Origin: Ischnura elegans
Lineage: Eukaryota > Arthropoda > Insecta > Odonata > Coenagrionidae
Assembly: GCF_921293095.1 (NCBI RefSeq)
Contig: NC_060251.1
Coordinates: 64,559,585-64,623,584 of the forward strand
Direction: 5' to 3'
DNA: 64,000 bases
The notes below the pieces were generated by a model that had not been told where the DNA came from, did no database searches, and saw only the letters and a list, made by a program, of their open reading frames with translations. Shown piece after piece: positions 56,025 to 64,000 of this stretch. Both the position numbers and the translations under genes were made by a program. Each line of letters starts with the position of its first letter. The stretch's first letter is position 1.

Positions 56025-58435
56025 TTTAACCTATTTTTGAGAGTTTTATCTTGGTAACTGGTGAAAATTTATTTTACGTTCCCTCGGGATCATTACCAAT
56101 TCATCAGAGCATTAAAAAGATTTTTATGCTGCTTTGAATGAAGAATAGACTCGATTTTTTAACGCTCGGAATAAAGAACCTCCACTTCATAAGCTATTAT
56201 TTCAAGAACACGCCTCCATGTAATAATATGGGAGTACATACAATAGAAAATCGGAATCAAATGAATGTACAGCCCAGAGCATACTTTCGTAAAATCCGAT
56301 TTATCCCCAAAACATATTATCTAAGAAATTTCTGCTATTTTCGTCATTTCAGGTCCTTGAGAAAATATAAATACGCAACAGCGGCGAAAGGGTGCTGTTG
56401 GCACCTTATATCTACGCGCATTGTTGATTCCACGCACTTCTAGTAAGCCCTACTCAGGAAAATATCTCGAAACAAAATGAAATAGAGATTAAGAAAGGAT
56501 TGTTTCAAAAACCGTTATTTCCCTTATCAATCAATCAGGGCTTGTACTTTGTACTTAAGAGGAGTAGCAAACAGGAAAAAAATAGTTCTAACTTGCTGAA
56601 TTTCGAAAAAAAAAACATTTATGCGGGCAATTTTTGCAAAATTCGTTCGACTTTGAGGCCATGTAATTTGTTTTAAAAAAAAGTAACCCATGAAAAACAG
56701 TTTGCGTCAAAACATGCACTTGTGAATTGACTAAAAGTGCGAATTTTCGAATTCCGTACTCAAAAAATACTGTTTTTGAGGTTTTGTCCAGCTTTTTTCG
56801 ATTTCAGCCCACTGTGCGCCGCCGCGATGAGAGCCCGACGACGCCTCCAGGGGATGGAAAGGGACGGAGGGAATACGACAGGGAAATCATAACGCCGTCA
56901 TTGGGGCAACGTTGGCCACTACTAGCGAAATGATAATGTAATGTTTCTACGGAAAGGAAAGATTTTCCTATGGAGAAGAAAAATCCTAAGATTTTCTATA
57001 GATAATATAATAATCCAAATGATAACATCCACTAACGTCTCTTGAGTTGAGGAGGTTATGCATGTATTAAAATATAATATTTAATGATATCATCCATTTA
57101 AGCTTCCTGATTTGGGAGGTGCTGAAATAATAATATGCACTGCGTTAGGAAAAGTGGCAAAAAAACCACCACCAGGGCAGGAATCTATGAGAAGCAGAAT
57201 CGCAGAATCTCACTCTATGCTGGAAAAAAATAGACGTCTCATTTCCGGATTCGTCAGATTTGGGGGACCATTTTTTCCGCACGCTGCCGAGGGCAAACGT
57301 TCCTCCCGCCCTTTTGGCTCCCTCCGACGACCACCCGTGGAGTCCCAATCTCCATATAATTCAAGCACACGCGCGTGTATTCGCGTGCCGATGCATTATC
57401 CCACCCATTCCACCAGTCGACTCCAGCCATCACCTCAACAATAGGGTCGCGAGCACCGGAAAAAAACTTCTGAATATTGGGCGGCGCGTGTCAGACCTTT
57501 TTGAAGACCAAAACGGTATTGTTGAAAAAAGCAGGAGGGGAATCTCACCATTACAATCCAGAGTCTACCTTTTTTTGTAGCCCCCTGGGGGAAGTATACC
57601 TAACCATTCATAAGTGGCACATCACTCCTCAACTATTATCTTGCCATTCAGTCCTATACAACATCTTTTTTTTTATATAGGTACCTGATATCTCACAGGT
57701 CATTAATGTCTCAAGCGATTTTTTTTCAAGCAAGAGTATTTTTTTGGGAATTCCACCTGACTGCGGATCTAATGTTACGTTGCCATAGATTACCTCTTTC
57801 TTGAATGCGATATCACCTTGTGAAACTAATTTCAGGTAGTTCTACGGACGAGGTGATACAAATAATCGCTACAAAGGGACGTGTGTGTAGTAAGCGAGAA
57901 AGGTGATTGGATAGGATCGGGATAATCGATAGAATAATTAATATAAGGCCATGCACTGAGTTGATGGAGGAAATGGAATTTCGAAAGGGGGCAGGCAGGG
58001 CGATTAATGAAACTTACCATGTAAACCTACCCTAAAACGGTGGATCACTTCGTTAAACGTTTGAGGCCGAATGGCAATCCAAGTTTACCACCTAAATATA
58101 TACAATTTAATACCTCAAGTACATCTTCGGGTCACACTAACAAATCGGAACGTACCGACATATGATCGATGCGTTATACCTCTCCGATGCTGGCGGATAA
58201 GGGAAGTAAAACACTATTTTGAAATTAACATGAAATTCGGGGTTATGAAGTTAACAGAGTGAAAGAAATCCTGATATCCTGAGTGATGGTAAATTTAATT
58301 TTTTGACTTAGAACAACACTAGGTCCGATAAAAGCAATTAAGAGAGGTGCTGAATAGCATCAGTACGAAATTATTTGCAAAATGAGCTCTTCTAAAATAA
58401 TCCCGACGTATTTTTCGAAATAAAGTGCTGTCATA
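56025..58435. other. Unassigned stretch
   Basis: Largely AT-rich. 57110-57580 is mixed, with overlapping frames on both strands and no recognised motif. Confidence 0.45.
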
Positions 58436-58439
58436 ACAG

Positions 58440-58690
58440 GGTTGATATGATAGCTAAAGTGCTATATTCTCATTCCGGGGGCCAGGGTTTATAACCCGGC
58501 GGTGAATTTTCAGAGACTCCGATCCCTGCTTGATTACTTAGAGGAAGACACTACAAGTGCAACAGTCCGTCCGTCGGATGGGACGTTTAAGTCGTGGTCC
58601 CCTTGGCACCTTTCGCTAATAACAGACTAATGCAGACGCCGAGTTTCTCTCCGCCCTTTCCTTTTTACCCTTCTCTCATGGTGCACATTT
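58440..58690 (+). mobile_element. SINE-1 copy D, diverged
   Basis: The head is badly mutated (B box 'GGTTTATAACC') but the body is clear: 'AACAGTCCGTCCGTCGGATG', 'GTGGTCCCCTTGGCACC', 'GAGTTTCTCTCCGCCC', 'CTTCTCTCATGGTGCA'. An older copy than those at 18.6 and 62.0 kb. Confidence 0.8.
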
Positions 58691-58699
58691 AATTCAAGC

Positions 58700-59925
58700 C
58701 TGCGCAGCGCGACTCATGAGGCTCAAGAAGGTTCGAGTCATAAATATTGTCTACCATGAAGCCAATTACATGTGTATCTAAGAATTGCGTCGTGTTGCGA
58801 CACGAAATAAAATAATTCAAAGGAAGCTTCCCTGTGAAAAAATGAGGAAAAATCAGACGCCGCATGCGTATAAAATTAATTTCATCGCACAGAAATAATA
58901 CTTTCAGAGAAAATCAATAAAATAATTGTGAAGAGCTGACTTCCGTAAAAGAAATAAGTTGACAGAAATTATGAAAAAAGTACGCAGACGAGAATCGATC
59001 GTTGAATCTTGACAAAGAAGTTGAACACCGTCACAACGGGACCATGGCAACATACAAGCAAATAGAATTCTGAAGGGAACTCAACGCCAAGTGCATTAAC
59101 ACCTACCGATCCTTGCTCCGCTAGTGACAAAAGTTGGGAGTGCGCTGGGACCGTGTTCACACTAGGACTGCTGCTACTATCCAGTGGAGCCTCCAGTAGT
59201 AATATAAACTCTATGGGTTGAGTGATCGAAGATTCAGAGCCGCTAAAGCGCGAGCCAGGCAACGAAATATCAAGGAGTATTTCCGCGGATGGGACTAAGG
59301 AGAGAGAGCCTCATGAGGTCTGTTGCACTATTTATCTCCCCGTCAGAAAGGAAGCGCGGAGTTTTCGGAGTTTTTGAGTGTTGGGTCATTCGAAAAAAGA
59401 CAGGGGGGGGGGGGGAACGACCCACCTGGTCACCGTCGGGTGCGACTGCAACTCCCCCCGGAAATCCCTGCGGAGGGTCCGATAAAAGGGACTTTTCTCT
59501 TCCGCCTTAACCCAGCAAAAAAAAACGGCATCGTACCTGCTTCATAAAGAACACACGCGCTTTGGACGCGCGCTCAGTGAGAGATAGATAGAACTCTACG
59601 GGACGACAAAGAAGTTAGTTCGTGGGGGGAGGTATAAGGAGGGATAGACATGAAGCAATACCCCCCTGAGTTGGGCCATGGCAGTGGTAGGTATGGATGA
59701 TGGTGGTCACCTTAAACACAGCAATGACCCGCACGAGGAGGTCATCGACGGGGAACAATTTTTTTTATGTGCGGACACGATGACAATGCCTGCATCCCCC
59801 CTGGCGAAGTAATCCAAAGACTACTCTTGCAGACCCTAAAACATCTCCTCTTCGTACAAAGAAAACTTGGATACTCGTCTCTCCACCAGGTGCAGCGTTA
59901 GCAGCGGCGAGAAATAATAAATGTC
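58700..59925. other. Unassigned stretch
   Basis: The minus frame 58969-59262 (97 codons) and overlapping plus frames near 59289-59547 have no recognised motif. A G run occurs at 59403-59414. Confidence 0.4.
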
Positions 59926-60280
59926 ACACTGTGTGCGTGATTTTTAGGTATCAAGAGCCATAGATTGTATTCATTCCAGTGAAAAGATAAAACTTTTCCA
60001 TTCATGAATATGAGCAAAAAAGCGAAAGATAAACGTCGCAATTTTCCTCGCGCTTCATGGGAATGAATATTATACATAATTTTAAACATTCACTATCATT
60101 AGATATTGTCAGTAATCATAGAAATTCTCTAAACGATCTGTACGTAATTTTTAGGTATGAAAAGCGAAAGATTGTATTCGTGCCAGTGAAAAGATAAAAA
60201 TTTTCCTAGACATGAAAACGAACAAAATAATGAAAGATAAATTTTGTAATTTTCCACACGCTTCTTAGGAATATTGTTCA

Positions 60281-60736
60281 TGTTAAAGAAACAATTTATA
60301 AGAACCTACATCTGGAGTATGCTCCTATACGGAAGTGAGGCATAGACAATGACCGCAGCGGAGAAAGCAAGGATAGAGGCCTTTGAAATGTGGTGCTACA
60401 GAAGAATGATGAAAATCAAATGGATCGACCGAGGTGGTAACGAGGAAGTCCTAAGAAGGGTAGGAGAGAAGAGAAGCCTCATGAAAACCTTAATAAGAAG
60501 ACGGAACAACCTTATAGGCCACATCTTGAGACATGATGGCCTGATGAAGACAATCGTCGAAGGACAAGTGGAAGGCAAGAATGGAAAAGGAAGACCCCGA
60601 ACAAAATATATGGAACAAGTAAAGAGAGATGTGAAAGAGAAGAAATACGTAGGTGTGAAAAGATTAGCTGATAGGAGAACTGAGGGGAGAGCTGCGTCAA
60701 ACCAATCCTAGGATTGTTGACCAGGGATGATGAGAC
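60281..60736 (+). mobile_element. 5'-truncated LINE (RTE/R1-like end)
   Basis: This is the best-preserved LINE 3' end in the window. It encodes the C-terminus of the reverse transcriptase, then 'CAAACCAATCCTAGGATTGT' and a GATGATGA tail. It interrupts a 207-bp tandem repeat unit. The other copies at 5.8, 9.6, 11.2, 24.7 and 37.4 kb are related to it. Confidence 0.88.
60283..60711 (+). pseudogene. LINE reverse-transcriptase C-terminal fragment
   Basis: Translation from 60283 reads 'KKQFIRTYIWSMLLYGSEA', a TAG at 60343 where Trp is expected, then an open frame from 60349: 'EAFEMWCYRRMMKIKWIDR', 'NEEVLRRVGEKRSLMKTLI', 'RRNNLIGHILRHDGLMKTIV', 'GRPRTKYMEQVKRDVKEKK', ending 'RAASNQS'. This is the thumb-side C-terminal part of a non-LTR RT. 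The catalytic palm is missing. I cannot tell the exact clade (RTE-like or other) from this end alone. Confidence 0.85.
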
Positions 60737-60871
60737 ACCAATCATCATTAAATATTGTCAGTCGTCATAAAAAAATCTGTAAATAATCGAATCTCGAATA
60801 GCAGCTAGATAGTTTCGAGATTCACTAATGATGCGTCCATATGTAAAACTAATTACTCTCGTTCATATAAC

Positions 60872-62010
60872 AATAGGAATTGGTTTTACAATGTCTTGTT
60901 AGCGCTAACCTTAACTTCATGTAGAAGCTAGCTCAACTTGAAAAAGGCTGACGGCTGCTATGAAGTTAGTTAGAGATGATGATCAGTTAATTTCGAGGTC
61001 TTAAATGAAATAATTCGTCAATTCGTTGCTCTGGAGGTCATATATTTCATCATTCGGGGAATTTTTTCTTCCACGGGTCGTCGCAATGGAATCGTACACC
61101 CTGATGCCATTTCTACATCTCATTCAAAATTTGAAAATGGAAAGGAAAAAGTAAAAATATTCTTTTAAAATTTAAAATTAGAAAGCGTTTTAGCAAGGTG
61201 TAATATTAATGGAAAAACGAAAGACAAACGATATAAAACTTTCCAAGCGCTCCATAGGAATAAATATTGTACGTAGTGTTCTTTAGAAATTATAAATTGC
61301 CATTGTGTTCATTAGAAATTGTAAGCCAACATAAAATATTCTTTAACTAATCGAATCTCAAATTACAACTTGATGATTTCGAGATTAAATAATGATGAGT
61401 CTAGAATTAAAACTAGTTACAATAAATAAGAGTGTAACATTAAAAAATGCCTTACTTATCATTCTATAAAAGCGTTCATACGAAACAGCCGCATGAACTG
61501 AGGTGAAATTCTTATTATACACCACGAGAAAAAGAAAACTATGATGGAACGGGATTGGAACCTCGAACCTTTATTCTCTGGGCCATAATATTAATCACTA
61601 CGCGATCTAATATGTGCAAAATCCGTGCTCTTTATTTAAACCAGAAGAAACTAGTTAGTAAGGGTAAATAAGTACTACGATAGATGTCAGCACAAGTAGC
61701 CACGGTACGGGGGTAAAGACAATCCCACATTTTTTTCACATTGGTATAATTACTGCCAGGCCTTGCATTGTATTTGATTTCAAATTGGATTCCTATTTCC
61801 AGATATTCAACAGTCAAGTTTTTTTTTCAGTTGCACTGCAAAGTAGATTAAAAATAACGCTACCCATGCCATTGCTTTATGCGTTTTTATATTTATATAT
61901 TTGACGGGATGTTGAATGGGATAATTTTACATAAATGTGATATAACCATTTTAAAATCACTGCGAATCGTATGAACATGTTGCTCTGATTATACGGTAAC
62001 TCAAATTTTG
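60872..62010. other. Mostly unassigned; tRNA-like fragment near 61545
   Basis: AT-rich. On the minus strand, 61545-61620 reads 'TTAGATCGCGTAGTGATTAA' and 'GGTTCGAGGTTCCAATCCC', A- and B-box-like, suggesting a decayed SINE-3-type head. Nothing else recognised. Confidence 0.4.
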
Positions 62011-62025
62011 AATAAAGTAGAAAAA

Positions 62026-62339
62026 GGGGATCGGGTTGGGTTGGTGTAGTGGCCAGAGTGTTGGCGTCACACCCGGCAGGCTCGGGTTCAAATCCTGGCA
62101 GTGTCAGAGAATTTTCAGAGACCGCCCGATCCCAGCTTGAATGTTGTGTGGAGGACATATCAACAGCAACACTCCGTCTGTCGCATGGGACGTTAACCCG
62201 TGGTCCCCTTGGCGCCTTTCGTTAAGAGCAGGCTAATACCGACGCCGGGTTTCTCTCCACCCTTCCTTCCATACCCTTCCCTCATGGCGCAAATGACCTC
62301 AGCTGTCGGTCGCCTCCTCCAAATACCACTCCATACCTG
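62026..62339 (+). mobile_element. SINE-1 copy E, full length with target duplication
   Basis: The head 'GGTTGGTGTAGTGGCCAGAG', B box GGTTCAAATCC, body 'CAACACTCCGTCTGTCGC', 'CGCCGGGTTTCTCTCCACCC' and end 'CACTCCATACCTG'. It is flanked by AGTAGAAAAA at 62016-62025 and 62340-62349, a 10-bp duplication typical of LINE-driven retrotransposition. This is the reference copy for the family here. Confidence 0.92.
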
Positions 62340-62349
62340 AGTAGAAAAA

Positions 62350-63160
62350 AACATTATTGTGGTTGAACATTGCTAGACAGTACAAAGCGCCTATAGAGAG
62401 AATTCTAATATATAAATAAACAAAACAAAAAGTAAACAAAAATATATTTTTTTAATATTTATGTATATATTCATATTCATAACATAAATTCTTAGTAGTT
62501 TAACAGTTATTAAGAAAATACATTTTGAGGGCCTGGGAAAATAATAAATACAAAATTCTCGACAACACGGGAAAACTCTTCATTAACAGACCACAGAGCA
62601 GGGTAGCATATATCAGGGGGACAGTAGGGCATTGCCTCGTTTCCGCAGCATCAATTGCAAGATGCAAGTACCATGAAAAAACCAGCAGCACTCTGCCACC
62701 TGATATTTTTTTCTTTTTTTAAAACACTTCTGTACAAGAAAGAATAAGTACAACTTGGTAGCAAAGAGATTTTTTTAGTAAGAACACATAAAAAATCATA
62801 TGCACAATTTTTTATATTATTTTATTTTTGAGATTTTTATTTATATGTGAATTTACCAGGTAAGGCAATGGAAATATGAAAAGCTTGAAATATTACGATT
62901 CTAAGTCCTACGATTTGCCTGTCCGCAAATTTCCTTTTTTCCTTTTCCTCTATCCCCAGGATAAGTACTGCAGAAAGCATACTACCTACCTGTAGAGCTG
63001 CGGATGATTATAGTTCTTAAGTGTGAAGGATTTCATGCCCACGGAAAGTTATTAAAATAATATCGTGTACTCGTTGTTTCATCATGTGTTCCACAGAGTT
63101 TCACCGTAATTCCTAGTTTTAAATCCATACGTCACAAACTACTTCAGTCATAATCTGCAT
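62350..63160. other. Unassigned AT-rich stretch
   Basis: No gene or repeat end recognised. The short frame at 62525-62722 has no motif. Confidence 0.45.
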
Positions 63161-63164
63161 CTGC

Positions 63165-63262
63165 ATAATACCCTGCGAGCCACATCTAGGGTGTTTGGCA
63201 GGGGATCAATCACCAGCATGCAATAGGATTCCCACATGCACACCACACAGTCCGAAAAAAGT
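63165..63262 (+). repeat. Interspersed repeat Z
   Basis: 'ATAATACCCTGCGAGCCACA', 'TCTAGGGTGTTTGGCAGGGG', 'ATCAATCACCAGCATGCAAT', 'AGGATTCCCACATGCACACC': the cleanest Z copy in the window. Confidence 0.8.
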
Positions 63263-63500
63263 TACGCGTAATAACAAATTATACAATCACATTCATGCGA
63301 AGGCCAACTACTCATTAAGGTAATCTGCCAATTAACCCAGAACACACAAAACGTCATATTAGAAATGGTAAGAGAATTCAGAAACAAGCATTAAGGTACG
63401 TTATACATAAGTTAGTAGGAAACACTGCAAGTCACCTAATTTGTTTGTGAGTTCTAACACTGCCGTTATAGCTAGTCCCCTATTGATCGTGGAAAAACGA

Positions 63501-63603
63501 CATTCTGAATCCAGAGTCCTCTGGATGGCAGTTCTCTACACTACTCCCTCATAGGGTAACTTTGTAGTGTATTATCAACAATCCAGAGGACTCTGTCTGA
63601 ATC
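63501..63603. repeat. Imperfect palindrome
   Basis: Outer arms 'ATTCTGAATCCAGAGTCCTC' + 'TGGAT' and the complement of 'ATCCAGAGGACTCTGTCTGAAT' flank a middle of 'CTACACTACTCCC' and 'TTTGTAGTGTAT'. Arm mismatches are scattered, so it is older than the 22.4- or 44.7-kb hairpins. Confidence 0.75.
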
Positions 63604-63604
63604 T

Positions 63605-64000
63605 AATACGCTTGGCCCTCTGAGGAGTAATTTTTAATTAACCATTTACAACGCATCATCCCATTTTTATGACCAATTCACAAACGGAATTATTGGAGTG
63701 ATTTGAAGGATACTCCTTCCGGCAATAATACTCCCGTAATGCCTATATCAAACATCAAGAGGGAGACCAATGTTTCCTCGAGTCGTTGAACGTGTTGTTT
63801 TAGGAGTTTGAATCCGCGAAGAACTGAAATAACTGGCTTGAATGACTGAAATGTAAGCGCCGTTTCACAAGAGCAGAAAGGGTATCATTTCCAATTTGAA
63901 GATCAATTTTAGTCTGGTTCGCTACCACCGAAATAAAAATACAAACAACGTATCCCCGAAAACTCCCAAGTTCGAGCGCCCAGCTTTCAGCGCTTGAGAT
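63605..64000. other. Unassigned stretch to window end
   Basis: No feature recognised. Confidence 0.4.

Larger units (their letters stand above)
59935..60870 (+). repeat. Tandem repeat of about 207 bp, split by a LINE
   Basis: 'TTTTTAGGTAT' at 59941 and 60148 start two units that share 'AGATTGTATTC.T.CCAGTG' and 'AAAAGATAAA'. Unit 1 continues 'ATTAGATATTGTCAGTAATC'. In unit 2 the matching 'ATTAAATATTGTCAGTCGTC' appears only after the LINE, at 60747. Weakly related sequence runs on at 61200-61400. Confidence 0.7.

Noticed and set aside
1..64000. CRISPR array, rRNA, or bacterial operon
   Set aside because: No regularly spaced short direct repeats, no rRNA-like blocks and no operon-like gene packing. 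The content is eukaryotic.

Overview
This window looks like arthropod nuclear DNA, most likely from an insect with a large, repeat-rich genome. The signs are: no bacterial-type gene organisation, many short decayed open frames, tRNA-headed SINEs, Penelope-like elements (PLEs) with GIY-YIG ends, hAT, mariner and non-LTR retrotransposon remains, and one nuclear-type tRNA gene. I cannot name the species from sequence alone. I see no intact host protein-coding gene. It reads as intergenic or intronic sequence built mostly from transposon remains.

Layout. 0-12 kb: a 176-bp tandem repeat, an internally deleted mariner with both ends and TA duplications, LINE tails, a G/C-rich hAT-type MITE, a PLE-derived palindrome, a truncated PLE with a GIY-YIG coding end, and an inverted pair of PLE tails. 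12-27 kb: a weak promoter-like site, foldback elements (one with a tRNA-like core, one a deleted version), hAT-type MITEs, SINE-1 copies (one interrupted by a different SINE), several palindromes, a near-identical long inverted repeat, and a 362-bp hAT MITE with a perfect 8-bp target duplication. 27-46 kb: three near-full copies of a TA-flanked MITE with 'TAGGGTGG' ends, and a 2.74-kb hAT transposon (ends, 8-bp duplication, broken transposase). That hAT has a LINE tail inserted in its transposase and itself sits inside a possible older reading frame. A second hAT MITE and a strong PLE-tail hairpin follow. 46-64 kb: a mosaic of diverged duplicated segments, a second PLE GIY-YIG end, a well-folded tRNA-Asp gene with an unusual AUC anticodon, another PLE-type palindrome, a 207-bp repeat split by a LINE, and a SINE-1 copy with a clear target duplication.

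The main unexplained themes are these. (1) Five palindromes share a 'CGAAAC' core; two of them are recognisably PLE 3' tails, and part of that core resembles a hammerhead ribozyme. (2) The tRNA-Asp gene carries A at position 34. (3) There are several nested insertions whose order of events can be read directly. The genes here do not form a pathway. Their relationships are those of transposons and their non-autonomous derivatives.
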